From positions 1 through 32,462 of the forward strand of contig CAKVEY010000002.1 of assembly GCA_934746185.1 (NCBI GenBank): DNA of 32,462 nt. The letters run 5' to 3'. The translations under genes were made by a program, and so were the position numbers. Every line of letters begins with the position of its first letter. The first letter of the stretch is position 1. Source of the stretch: an uncultured Clostridia bacterium (GTDB taxonomy: Bacteria; Bacillota; Clostridia; Christensenellales; UBA1242). Shown piece by piece: positions 1 through 8,235 of this stretch. The notes below the pieces were generated by a model. That model worked only from the letters and a program-made list of their open reading frames with translations, did no database searches and had not been told where the DNA came from.

Positions 1-878
1 GGTTTAGTTATATAAGGGTTAAGTCCAAAACTAAATTCGCCAACATATCTTGCCCCTTCATCAATATTAAAAATTTCTTCTAATTCTTTTTGATGATTTT
101 CGCAAGAACATTTAATAATTTTTCCATTTTCAAAATAAAGTTTAACATCATTAAATCTTACGCCATTATACATACTAGGAGTATTATAATGAATGTAGCC
201 GTTTACGCTATTTTTGACTGGTGCAGTATATACTTCACCATCTGGAATATTCATTTCGCCAGCACATTTGATTGCAGGAATATTTTTAATAGAAAAACTT
301 ATGTCTGTATCTTTTGCAATAATTCTTACTTTATCCGTTTTTTCCATTAAATTTTTTAAGTTATCCATTGCTTTATTCATTTTAGAATAATCTAAATTGC
401 AAACTTTAAAGTAAAACTCAGTAAATTCTTCTAAACTCATATTTGCTTCTTGCGAATAACCACTTGTTGGATAATTTAATATACACCATTTTGTAGATTT
501 TACTCTACAATCGCTATGCACAGGTTTTGAATAATATTTAGAATATAAATTTTTATTTTCAATTTTAATGTCATTTAATTCATATTTATTATTCCCTGCA
601 CTAATCCCAATATATGCGTCCATATCTTCCATAACTGGTAGCATATATTTTGTCATTAACTCTATGTGCTCTTTGCTTGTGTTTCTTAATAACTCTTTTT
701 TAACTAAAATATCACTAAAATTAACAAAAGGATAACCACCAACTTTATAAGCTTCTTTAATTAATTCTAACACTAAATCTAAACAATGCTCGTTGCCTTC
801 AATTAATAACTTTTCCCCTTTTTGTAATCTTACTGAATAGTTGATTAAATTTTTTGCTAGTATTTTAACTTCTTCCAC
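1..878 (-). CDS. Aminopeptidase, M29 (AmpS/PepT-like) family, partial (C-terminus off window)
   Basis: This reading frame stays open from a GTG at 878 to the left edge, giving 292 visible codons of a family that is usually about 410 residues. M29 enzymes are cytoplasmic metal-dependent exopeptidases that release N-terminal amino acids from peptides. The signature motifs are visible: AGEMNIPDGEVYTAP around residue 215, carrying a conserved metal-ligand Glu, then GVRFNDV, DEGARYVGE and FGLNPYI. The substrate-binding and dimerisation half that follows is missing only because the window ends. The GTG start was chosen because a GGGGG Shine-Dalgarno lies 4 nt upstream; the ATG two bases upstream is out of frame and soon stops. 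The gene diverges from the aldolase gene. Exact substrate preference cannot be read from the sequence. Confidence 0.88.
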   Translation of the reverse strand, partial: MEEVKILAKNLINYSVRLQKGEKLLIEGNEHCLDLVLELIKEAYKVGGYPFVNFSDILVKKELLRNTSKEHIELMTKYMLPVMEDMDAYIGISAGNNKYELNDIKIENKNLYSKYYSKPVHSDCRVKSTKWCILNYPTSGYSQEANMSLEEFTEFYFKVCNLDYSKMNKAMDNLKNLMEKTDKVRIIAKDTDISFSIKNIPAIKCAGEMNIPDGEVYTAPVKNSVNGYIHYNTPSMYNGVRFNDVKLYFENGKIIKCSCENHQKELEEIFNIDEGARYVGEFSFGLNPYITK

Positions 879-905
879 ATTTCCCCCTTTTAACTAATTT
901 ATTAA

Positions 906-934
906 ATTATAAACTAATTAACAAAATTTTCCAA
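906..934 (-). promoter_or_regulatory. Promoter of the M29 aminopeptidase gene
   Basis: On the minus strand, TTGGAA (934-929) is followed after 17 nt by a consensus TATAAT (911-906). The implied transcript starts near 899 and carries a GGGGG ribosome-binding site before the GTG. This is sigma-A-like by sequence only. Confidence 0.65.
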
Positions 935-1012
935 ATACTTAAAATATTATTTCAAAAAATTTAATTTGTAAACTAAAATTGATTTTATTTTTTAAAATTA
1001 GATAAAATAATT

Positions 1013-1039
1013 TTGAATTAATTTCACTTATGCTATAAT
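1013..1039 (+). promoter_or_regulatory. Promoter of the class II aldolase gene (extended -10)
   Basis: TTGAAT (1013-1018) lies 15 nt from an extended -10, TGCTATAAT (1031-1039). The short spacer is compensated by the TGn extension. The start codon at 1063 follows an AAGGAG ribosome-binding site. Confidence 0.65.
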
Positions 1040-1062
1040 AAACATATATTAAGGAGATTCAA

Positions 1063-1980
1063 ATGAGTTTAGTTACAACCAAAAAATTATTGTTAAAAGC
1101 AAAAGAAAATCATTACGCTGTTGGTGCATTTAATTTCACAACGCTAGAACAATTAAAAGCAATAGTTCGTGCTTGCGAAAACTTAAAAACAGGTTGTATT
1201 TTAGCAACTAGCGAAACTGCAATAAAGTTTATGGGAATTAAAAACATTGTAGATTTTGTTAAAAACGAAATAGAAAACTCTTTTATAGAATATAGTTTAC
1301 ATTTAGACCACGGAAAAAGTTTTGATATTTGCTCTACTTGTATTAACGCAGGCTACACTTCGGTTATGATAGACGCATCTAGTTTAAGTTTTGAAGATAA
1401 CATAAACTTAACTAAAAAAGTGGTTGATTACGCTAAAAAATTTAATGTAAGCGTTGAAGGCGAACTTGGGAAAATTCAAGGCGTAGAAGATTGTATTTCT
1501 TCAGCTGAAAGCATATTTACAAGCCCAAAAGAAGCCTTGGAATTTATAAAACGAACAGGTGTTGATAGTTTAGCAATATCTATAGGAACAAGCCACGGAG
1601 CATATAAATTTAAAGGTGAAAGCAAACTAGATATTGAAAGATTAAAACAAATAGACTTACAAACAAATCACTTCCCTTTGGTTCTTCACGGTGCAAGTTC
1701 TGTAAGCGAAAAGTTAAAAGAAGATTTTTGTAGTGTTGGTGGAGAATTAGGGACTGCAAAAGGTGTTGACGATAAAAGCATAATTGATGCCATAAATGGT
1801 GGAATATGCAAGATTAATGTTGACACAGATTTAAGAATTGCCTTTACTACTGGGGTTAGAAAATGCCTACTTGACGAAAAGATTTTTGGACTTAGAGAAT
1901 ACTTAAATTTAGGAATAGATTATATGCAAAAAGAAGTTGAAAATCGAATAAGATTATTTAATAATAATGTAAACAACTAG
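1063..1980 (+). CDS. fba: Class II fructose-bisphosphate aldolase (ketose-bisphosphate aldolase family)
   Basis: Cytoplasmic zinc enzyme cleaving fructose 1,6-bisphosphate to dihydroxyacetone phosphate and glyceraldehyde 3-phosphate. At 305 aa it has the normal length of the short class II form. Visible motifs are HLDHG (residues 80-84; Asp82 catalytic, His83 a zinc ligand), VEGELG (131-136), GTSHGAYKF (176-184; His178 a ligand), LHGAS (208-212; His209 a ligand) and GICKINVDTDLR (247-258), which binds substrate phosphate. Start: ATG after AAGGAG with 7 nt spacing. It stands alone on the plus strand and converges on pfkA, so two adjacent steps of glycolysis are neighbours in separate transcripts. 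The tagatose-bisphosphate aldolase subgroup (GatY/KbaY) shares the fold and motifs, so substrate is inferred from the genetic setting. Confidence 0.92.
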   Translation: MSLVTTKKLLLKAKENHYAVGAFNFTTLEQLKAIVRACENLKTGCILATSETAIKFMGIKNIVDFVKNEIENSFIEYSLHLDHGKSFDICSTCINAGYTSVMIDASSLSFEDNINLTKKVVDYAKKFNVSVEGELGKIQGVEDCISSAESIFTSPKEALEFIKRTGVDSLAISIGTSHGAYKFKGESKLDIERLKQIDLQTNHFPLVLHGASSVSEKLKEDFCSVGGELGTAKGVDDKSIIDAINGGICKINVDTDLRIAFTTGVRKCLLDEKIFGLREYLNLGIDYMQKEVENRIRLFNNNVNN

Positions 1981-2115
1981 TTTATAGTTTTTAAATAAAA
2001 AAGTTATTAGATTTTTATAAAAAATTTGTAATTAATGTATGCTTAAATTTATATATGTTTAAACGTATTATTTATAAGTTAATTTTTAAAACAAAAAATC
2101 AATGATTTTAATTAA

Positions 2116-2141
2116 AAAAGAGAGTTTAAAAACTCTCTTTT
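2116..2141. terminator. Bidirectional intrinsic terminator between fba and pfkA
   Basis: A nearly perfect inverted repeat has AAAAGAGAGTTT (2116-2127) facing AAACTCTCTTTT (2130-2141), so T-runs follow the GAGAG/CTCTC stem on both strands. It ends 3 nt before the pfkA stop codon and serves both convergent genes. Confidence 0.85.
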
Positions 2142-2144
2142 GTT

Positions 2145-3101
2145 TTATAAGTTGCTTAAATATAATTCATATAAATTTTTGTTAAAATTACTTTTTGCGT
2201 TTAAAACTTTATTTAAGGTTATCATATAAATATTTTCTTTTTCCATTCCTATTGCTAAATTAAATTTATTTTCTTTAATAGCATTAAAAGTTTGAATTGC
2301 AAGTAAATTTGCAAAAATTTTATCTTTAACTGTTGGACTTCCACCACGCTGAACATAACCTATTTTTTCAAACTTAAATTGTTTATTAAATGTCTTTTCA
2401 AAATCTTTTCTTAAAATTTCGCCATCTAAAATATTTTCTTGCAATACAATAACAGGACTTTCTACTCCGTTTTTAATAGCCATTTTTACATAATTTTTGC
2501 AATTATCAACGCTATGTTTGTCTTCATCTATAATTAAAGCGTTTGCGTTTACACTAATTGCCGTAGATAAAGCAATGTTGCCACAATTACGCCCCATAAC
2601 TTCAACGATTAATCCACGATTGTTAGATTGCATTGTTTGTTTAATTTTTTCAATAGTTTCAACTGCATTATTAACGCAAGTATCAAATCCTAAACTAATA
2701 TTTGAATAGAATAAGTCGTTATCAATAGTCCCTGGAATACAAATTACATTCATTCCTTTTTTTGATAAATTAATAGCACCTTTATAACTTCCGTTACCAC
2801 CTAAAACAACTAAACACTCAATTTTATGCTTTTTTAAAATTTTGTAGCCTTTTTCTACGCCACTATCTTCATAAAATTCTTTGCATCTACTCGTTTTTAA
2901 AACACTTCCACCTAAAAAGGCAATATTCTCTACATATTCATTATCTAGTTCAACAAAGTCATCATCTAATAATCCCTGAAATCCCCTTTTAATTCCAAAA
3001 ACTTTATACTTGTTTTTTAATAGTAAAGTTGTCAACTTATAAATATAAGCGTTCATTCCTTGACTATCTCCACCACTTGTTAAAATTGCTACTTTTTTCA
3101 T
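2145..3101 (-). CDS. pfkA: ATP-dependent 6-phosphofructokinase homologue with altered active and effector sites
   Basis: Phosphorylates fructose 6-phosphate to fructose 1,6-bisphosphate, the committed step of glycolysis. The 318 aa match the bacterial PfkA length, and residue numbers run in register with the E. coli crystal numbering. Present: TSGGD (8-12), Arg72, GTIDND (124-129, with the general base Asp127 and Asp129), Arg162, EVMGR (167-171), Glu222 and QRGGSP (251-256). Gly104 is kept, as in ATP-using rather than pyrophosphate-using enzymes. Changed: the GGDG motif reads GGNG, so Mg-binding Asp103 is Asn; Arg243 is Lys and His249 is Tyr (both fructose-6-phosphate contacts). The ADP/PEP effector residues Arg21, Arg25, Arg54 and Arg154 are Tyr, Thr, Asn and Lys. 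AGGAG precedes the ATG. It lies 9 nt after dnaE in the usual Bacillota dnaE-pfkA order; pyk does not follow. Confidence 0.88.
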   Translation of the reverse strand: MKKVAILTSGGDSQGMNAYIYKLTTLLLKNKYKVFGIKRGFQGLLDDDFVELDNEYVENIAFLGGSVLKTSRCKEFYEDSGVEKGYKILKKHKIECLVVLGGNGSYKGAINLSKKGMNVICIPGTIDNDLFYSNISLGFDTCVNNAVETIEKIKQTMQSNNRGLIVEVMGRNCGNIALSTAISVNANALIIDEDKHSVDNCKNYVKMAIKNGVESPVIVLQENILDGEILRKDFEKTFNKQFKFEKIGYVQRGGSPTVKDKIFANLLAIQTFNAIKENKFNLAIGMEKENIYMITLNKVLNAKSNFNKNLYELYLSNL

Positions 3102-3110
3102 ATTATTCTC

Positions 3111-6100
3111 CTATTTAAAAACTGTATTATTTTCGCCAATAGAATTGTATAATTCATACAATAAGGCTTTTGATACATTTACAGTTTTTGGCAGTTGATA
3201 TAAATTATTTGTTTTACTACATCTTACCAAAATTTTTGTTGCACCAATGTAGTTTTCTAAAATATTATAAACTTCATTTCGTAAATTTTCATTAGTAACA
3301 TCAAAACGAAGATATAATTTTGGTTCAACTTTTGGTTTTTCTTCTTGTTTTTGAATATTGTTTTTTTGTTTAAAACTATCAAAATCATCAAGTTTTTCTA
3401 GTATTATAACAGGATTTTCTCCTGAACGAACGTTTACTTTACCAATTATTTTGCAAATTCTATCAACTTCAATTTCGTCTTTAAGTTTTGCATATATTTT
3501 AGGAAAAGCCATAACATCAATAGTTCCATACAAATCTTCTACAGTTATTATTGCCATTTCTTTATTATCTTTACGAGTATAAGTTTTTTTAATGGCACTT
3601 ATAATTCCACCGAATACAACTGTTTGACCATCTTCAATAACAGTGTCAACAGGTCTATTTATTTCGGCATCGGTAGATTCTTGTTCTAATGGTTCAAAGT
3701 CTACATTATCATCAAAGTTTTCGTCGCCTTCATCTTTTGAAAGCATAGATGTGTTAAATGTAAAACCAACCATTTCTTTTACATATTTATCTAATGGGTG
3801 TCCTGAAATATAAACACCTGTAACTTCTTTTTCGTATTTAAGTTTTAAAGAATTGTCAAATTCTTCAATATTTGGATATTTTACCATATTTAAAGTTTCT
3901 TCATTTTTAAGTAAAGTATCAAACATACTTAGTTGACCAGTTGCTTCTTTTTTTGTATCGGTTGACACTCTATCCAAAATCATAGGATAAACCTGCATCA
4001 TTTGACTACGCTTAACATTAAAGCAATCGAACGCACCACTTAAAATTAAACTTTCTACTGCCCTTTTGTTTAATCCAAAAGCATAGCAACGCTTAATAAA
4101 ATCTTGAATATCTTTAAATTCACCATTCGTTTTTCTTTCATTAATAATGTTATCTATAATTGTAAAGCCAACATTTTTTAACGCACTTAGTCCATAACGA
4201 ATTTTTCCATTTTTAACATTAAATAAACTTTCACTTTGGTTAATATTTGGTTGTAAAACTTCAATACCTTCACTTTTTGCATAAGCAGCATATTTTTTTA
4301 AGTCGTCAGTTTTTGTTAATCTGTTATTTAAAACAGCAGTTAAAAACTCTGGTTCATAATAACATTTTAAATATGCAGTTTGATAAGTTACATAACTATA
4401 TGCAGCAGCGTGAGATTTGTTGAACGCGTAAGAACCGAACTTCTCCATTTTATCCCATAAGTTATTAGCAACATCTTCTGGCACGCCCATTTTAATTGCA
4501 CCTAAACAACCTGATTGTTTTTCGGTTGCTTCAATTCCGTTTAAAAAAACTTTACGCTCTTGTTGAATATCTTTAACTTTTTTCTTACCCATCATTTTAC
4601 GAACGGAGTCTGCACGAGATAGTGTGTAACCAGCAAGCACTTGAACAATTTTCATAACTTGCTCTTGATAAACAATACAACCATAAGTATAGTTTAAAAC
4701 AGGTTCTAGTCTTGGGTCAACATAAGTTATATCTTCTGGGTGAAATTTGTTATGCACAAATTGTGGAATATCGTCCATAGGACCTGGACGGTATAAAGAC
4801 ACTGCCGCAATAATATCTTCTATGCAGTTTGGTTTTAAATCTTTTAAGAACTTTTGAAAACCACCACTTTCTATTTGGAATATTGCCGTAGTATTTCCAG
4901 TAGAAATTAAATCAAAAACTTTTGGGTCATCATAAGTACATTTACTAAAATCAATATCAACGCCGTGATTTTCTTTAATATAGTTTATAGCAAGTTTTAT
5001 ATCTGTTAGGTTAGAAAGTCCTAAAAAGTCCATTTTAAGTAGCCCTAAATGCTCTAACTCACCACCTACATATTGCGAAACTAATTCACCTTCACTAAAA
5101 GATAATGGAACAACCGTATCTAAAACAACTCCACCGATAATAACACCACAAGCGTGAGTACCTGTTTGTCGTGGCATATCTTCTAGTTTTATTGCAAGGT
5201 CTATAACTTTTCTTAATTTTTCATTCGTGTTATAAATTTCAATTAACTCTGGAATACCATATTCAACACCATAGTCTTTATCGCCTTCTTTTGCTTTATA
5301 AAAACCAAAACACTTTTGCAAAATGTTAGGTCGTTTAATTGAATTTGGAATTGCTTTTGTAATTTTATCAGTTTCGCTATATGGAACTTGAAGCACTCTA
5401 CCAACATCTTTAATAGCGTTTTTTGCTGCCATTGTTCCAAAAGTTATAATTCTACAAATATGGTCTAAACCGTATCTCGCTTTAACGTAATCAACAACTT
5501 CTTCACGCCTACTATCTTCAAAGTCTATATCAAAATCGGGAGCAGAAACACGCTCAGGATTTAAAAAACGCTCAAAGAATAAGCCATACTTTAAAGGGTC
5601 AACCTTTGTTATACCAATTAAATACGCAACAATACTACCAACACCACTTCCACGACCTGGACCTACCGAAATTCCTAAATTTTCGGCAGCGTGAATATAA
5701 TCCCACACAATTAAGTAATATTCAATGTAACCTAATTTACTAATAACACCTAATTCATAGTCTATTCTATCCAAAACTTCTTTTGTAGGATTTGGATATT
5801 TTTCTTTTAGCCCTTTTTGAATTAAATAATTCATAAATTCCATAGGTTGCATACCATTATCTGGTATATATTTTGGAAACATATAGTGTCCAAACTCAAA
5901 CTCGTAATTACATTTATCAGCAATTTCTAATGTTGTTAATAAACATTCTTCGTCAAAAAGTTCTCGCATTTCATCATAAGTTTTAAAATAAAACTCGTGT
6001 GTATCAAACTTTAATCTATTTGGGTCGTCAACAAGTTTTTTCATTTGTACACACATTAAAACATCTTGCGCTTCCCAATCTTCTTTTTCAATATAGTGAG

Positions 6101-6710
6101 CATCGTTTGTAGCAACAGTTTTAACTCCTATATCTTTTGCTAACTTCATCAGTTTTGGAAGAACAACAATTTCATCTTTTAAAAAGTGATTTTGAAGTTC
6201 AATATAAAAGTCACCATCACTAAACATATCTTTTAATCTGTTTGCAAGCAAATATGCGTCTTCATTAAAGCCGTTTAATAAACTTTGTGGAATATCACCA
6301 GCAATACAAGCCGACAAGCAAATTAGCCCTTCGGCATATTTTTCTAGTGTATTATAATCTATTCTTGGTTTATAATAAAAACCCTCTGTAAAAGCAATCG
6401 TGTTCAATTTAGAAAGATTTTTATAGCCTATTTCGTTTTTAGCAATTAAAATTAAGTGTGCATATTTTCTATCACTTTTATTATGTAAGTCATCACAAAC
6501 ATAAAATTCGCAACCGATTATTGCCTTAATGCCTTGCTTTTTACATTCTTCAAAAAAGGCAACTGCACCAAACATATTTCCGTGGTCTGTCATTGCAATA
6601 GCAGGCATATTTAATTCTTTTGCTTTTTTAACAACATTTTTTATTCTGCAAGCACCATCAAGCAAACTAAACTCTGTATGTAAATGTAAGTGAACGAAAT
6701 TTTTATCCAT
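3111..6710 (-). CDS. dnaE: DNA polymerase III alpha subunit, DnaE type
   Basis: Replicative DNA polymerase of the C family, 1199 aa, within the DnaE size range. An N-terminal PHP domain (about 1-210) has the metal-binding pattern HLHLHTEFS (7-15), TDHGN (41-45), CEF (67-69) and NDAHY (202-206). The palm carries PDFDIDF (391-397) with catalytic Asp394 and Asp396, and MDFLGL with Asp561. A conserved NKSHAAAYS motif lies near 770 and an OB-fold near 1010-1080. The order PHP-palm-OB distinguishes it from PolC, which has an inserted exonuclease domain. It is first in a dnaE-pfkA unit. There is no Shine-Dalgarno before the ATG; instead an extended -10 ends 6 nt upstream, so the mRNA may be leaderless. 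The PHP ligands look intact, leaving metal-dependent proofreading possible but unproven. Confidence 0.96.
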   Translation of the reverse strand: MDKNFVHLHLHTEFSLLDGACRIKNVVKKAKELNMPAIAMTDHGNMFGAVAFFEECKKQGIKAIIGCEFYVCDDLHNKSDRKYAHLILIAKNEIGYKNLSKLNTIAFTEGFYYKPRIDYNTLEKYAEGLICLSACIAGDIPQSLLNGFNEDAYLLANRLKDMFSDGDFYIELQNHFLKDEIVVLPKLMKLAKDIGVKTVATNDAHYIEKEDWEAQDVLMCVQMKKLVDDPNRLKFDTHEFYFKTYDEMRELFDEECLLTTLEIADKCNYEFEFGHYMFPKYIPDNGMQPMEFMNYLIQKGLKEKYPNPTKEVLDRIDYELGVISKLGYIEYYLIVWDYIHAAENLGISVGPGRGSGVGSIVAYLIGITKVDPLKYGLFFERFLNPERVSAPDFDIDFEDSRREEVVDYVKARYGLDHICRIITFGTMAAKNAIKDVGRVLQVPYSETDKITKAIPNSIKRPNILQKCFGFYKAKEGDKDYGVEYGIPELIEIYNTNEKLRKVIDLAIKLEDMPRQTGTHACGVIIGGVVLDTVVPLSFSEGELVSQYVGGELEHLGLLKMDFLGLSNLTDIKLAINYIKENHGVDIDFSKCTYDDPKVFDLISTGNTTAIFQIESGGFQKFLKDLKPNCIEDIIAAVSLYRPGPMDDIPQFVHNKFHPEDITYVDPRLEPVLNYTYGCIVYQEQVMKIVQVLAGYTLSRADSVRKMMGKKKVKDIQQERKVFLNGIEATEKQSGCLGAIKMGVPEDVANNLWDKMEKFGSYAFNKSHAAAYSYVTYQTAYLKCYYEPEFLTAVLNNRLTKTDDLKKYAAYAKSEGIEVLQPNINQSESLFNVKNGKIRYGLSALKNVGFTIIDNIINERKTNGEFKDIQDFIKRCYAFGLNKRAVESLILSGAFDCFNVKRSQMMQVYPMILDRVSTDTKKEATGQLSMFDTLLKNEETLNMVKYPNIEEFDNSLKLKYEKEVTGVYISGHPLDKYVKEMVGFTFNTSMLSKDEGDENFDDNVDFEPLEQESTDAEINRPVDTVIEDGQTVVFGGIISAIKKTYTRKDNKEMAIITVEDLYGTIDVMAFPKIYAKLKDEIEVDRICKIIGKVNVRSGENPVIILEKLDDFDSFKQKNNIQKQEEKPKVEPKLYLRFDVTNENLRNEVYNILENYIGATKILVRCSKTNNLYQLPKTVNVSKALLYELYNSIGENNTVFK

Positions 6711-6716
6711 ATTTTG

Positions 6717-6745
6717 ATTATATCACAAGTTTAAAAATTTTTAAA
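6717..6745 (-). promoter_or_regulatory. Promoter of dnaE-pfkA, positioned for a leaderless transcript
   Basis: Minus strand: TTTAAA (6745-6740), 17 nt spacer, then extended -10 TGATATAAT (6725-6717), followed by only CAAAAT before the dnaE ATG at 6710. A start point about 7 nt after the -10 falls on the A of ATG. No purine-rich ribosome-binding site is present. Confidence 0.65.
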
Positions 6746-6746
6746 T

Positions 6747-6783
6747 AAAAAAAAGATAAATTTTAAATTTCTAAAATTTACCT
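6747..6783 (-). terminator. Intrinsic terminator after the whiA / small coiled-coil operon
   Basis: Minus strand: an 11-bp stem with one G-U pair (arms 6783-6773 and 6764-6754) and an 8-nt loop is followed by eight T residues. It separates the upstream operon from the dnaE promoter. Confidence 0.75.
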
Positions 6784-6825
6784 TTTAATTGTTAATATTG
6801 TATATTTGTTTAATTGTTTTTTAAA

Positions 6826-7041
6826 CTATTTATTTTCATCTTCTATTATTAATTTTTCTGTTAAAAATATATCAACTTTTAAATCTTCACAAATACTACA
6901 TAGTGCATCATACTTTCCAAAAGCAATATTATATTCGGGTTTACCTTTTAATTCTAGTAAATTTTTATGCGCTTGCTCTTTTTGCTCTTCCCTATTTGTT
7001 AACTCACTTTTTAATTCTTTTAAATGTTTTTCTAGTTCCAT
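6826..7041 (-). CDS. Small coiled-coil protein of unknown function (second of a tandem paralogous pair)
   Basis: A 71-residue, highly charged, Glu/Lys-rich protein predicted to be almost wholly helical, with heptad-like spacing of Leu (for example EKHLKELKSEL near the N-terminus). I do not recognise a family. It resembles the neighbouring 74-residue product: both have an N-terminal Leu/Lys/Glu helix, an EYxxAF-type turn (residues 37-42 here; EYYDKAF in the neighbour) and a second charged helix. That suggests a helical hairpin and origin by duplication. ATG follows AAGGAG with about 10 nt spacing. It is the last gene before the terminator. No signal or membrane segment is visible, so it should be cytoplasmic. 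Two Cys (CSIC) lie in the middle. A role as an adaptor or structural partner is only a guess. Confidence 0.75.
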   Translation of the reverse strand: MELEKHLKELKSELTNREEQKEQAHKNLLELKGKPEYNIAFGKYDALCSICEDLKVDIFLTEKLIIEDENK

Positions 7042-7062
7042 AGTATCTTTTCTCCTTTTCGT

Positions 7063-7287
7063 TTAATTTTGTTTTTCCATTTCGGTTTCTACCATTTTTA
7101 TATCATCTTCTAATCTTTGTTTATCTTTATAGTAATCATCTAAAAATTCTAAAAAGCCCATAAACGCCTTATCATAATATTCAGTGTTTTTTAGCTTATT
7201 AACTACTCTAAATTTTTCTTCTTTTTCATCTTCTAAGGCGTGTAATTTAGTTTTTAAAATTCTTAACTTTAATTCTAAATCACTCAT
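7063..7287 (-). CDS. Small coiled-coil protein of unknown function (first of a tandem paralogous pair)
   Basis: A 74-residue protein consisting of two charged amphipathic helices separated by a Tyr-rich turn (EYYDKAF, then DDYYKD). It has no Cys, signal peptide or membrane segment. ATG is preceded by AAGGAG at 6 nt. It lies 14 nt after whiA and 21 nt before its paralogue, so all three should share one mRNA. I do not recognise the family. Its position next to whiA suggests constitutive housekeeping expression, but nothing in the sequence names a partner. Confidence 0.77.
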   Translation of the reverse strand: MSDLELKLRILKTKLHALEDEKEEKFRVVNKLKNTEYYDKAFMGFLEFLDDYYKDKQRLEDDIKMVETEMEKQN

Positions 7288-7301
7288 AAAATCTCCTTTA
7301 C

Positions 7302-8234
7302 TTAAAATTTACCTTTAAGTTCATCACTTAATTTAATTATTTTATTAAATCTATGATTTAGACCACTTTTAGTTATTTTATTATTTAAAAGTTTAACTAA
7401 ATTATCTAAACTTTCTTCCTTATTTGCTAATCTACATAAACAAACTTCTTGAAGTTCTACTGGCAAACTATTAATGCCTATTGTAGAGTCTATAAAGTTT
7501 ATTGCATCTAATTGCTTCATACTAGCCGAAATAGTTTTATTCATATTCGATTCAAAACAATTATTTTGTCTATTTATATTGTTTCTAACATTTCTTAAAA
7601 CATTTTCGTTATTAAGTTCTAAAACGCTATTTGATAAACCAAACAAAGCAAGTAAATCGCTTATTGTATCAAATTTATTAATATAAACTACAAATTGTCC
7701 CCGTCTTTCAACCTTTTTTGCAAATATTTCGTAATTAGATAACAATTCTAAAACAAACAAACTAAAATCATTATCATTAAAAACAAATTCAATTAAATAT
7801 CCACTATTTTCACTATTTAATGATAAGTTCCCTGTGCCAGAAATTAAAAACAAACCTTTTAAAAAAGTGATTTTTTGCTCATCAGTTTTAAGCAAATTTT
7901 CATTTAAGTTTAAATCGGTTTTATAAATAAATTCATTTAACAAAAATTGACTAGTTTTTTTATTTAAAAATATTTTATATTTTGTGTTGTTTTTAATGGT
8001 TAGTTCATCATCAATTTCAAATTCTGCTAAATCTAAATTTAATTTTTCTAAACAAATATTAACTAATAAATAAACATCTTCATTATTAGTTATAAAATTT
8101 AAACTATTTGTATTTAAGTTTATTTCACCACAAGTTTTAAATAAAGCATACAAAAAACTTAAACTATTATTATAATTTAATGCTTTTTTTTCTCTAATTA
8201 TCAATTCTTCTTTTATCGTAGAAATAAAACTCAT
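7302..8234 (-). CDS. whiA: WhiA, DNA-binding cell-division / sporulation regulator homologue
   Basis: WhiA proteins join a degenerate LAGLIDADG homing-endonuclease-like half to a C-terminal helix-turn-helix. They affect cell division and, in spore formers and Streptomyces, differentiation. Here the 310 residues begin with MSFISTIKEEL, have the endonuclease-like FLKGLFLISGTG motif in the middle and end with the diagnostic HTH region (KQLDAINFI, then LPVELQEVCLCRLAN and SLDNLVKLL, about 237-290). The ATG follows the PHP gene's stop by one base; GGGG from that gene's last codons may act as ribosome-binding site, so the two are probably translationally coupled. In most Bacillota whiA follows rapZ and yvcK; here neither is present. 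The N-terminal half is Asn-rich and divergent, but the length is typical. Confidence 0.93.
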   Translation of the reverse strand: MSFISTIKEELIIREKKALNYNNSLSFLYALFKTCGEINLNTNSLNFITNNEDVYLLVNICLEKLNLDLAEFEIDDELTIKNNTKYKIFLNKKTSQFLLNEFIYKTDLNLNENLLKTDEQKITFLKGLFLISGTGNLSLNSENSGYLIEFVFNDNDFSLFVLELLSNYEIFAKKVERRGQFVVYINKFDTISDLLALFGLSNSVLELNNENVLRNVRNNINRQNNCFESNMNKTISASMKQLDAINFIDSTIGINSLPVELQEVCLCRLANKEESLDNLVKLLNNKITKSGLNHRFNKIIKLSDELKGKF

Positions 8235-8235
8235 A

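Noticed and set aside
90..350. An 86-codon plus-strand frame
   Set aside because: It is antisense to the clear M29 aminopeptidase frame, which carries family motifs over the same bases.
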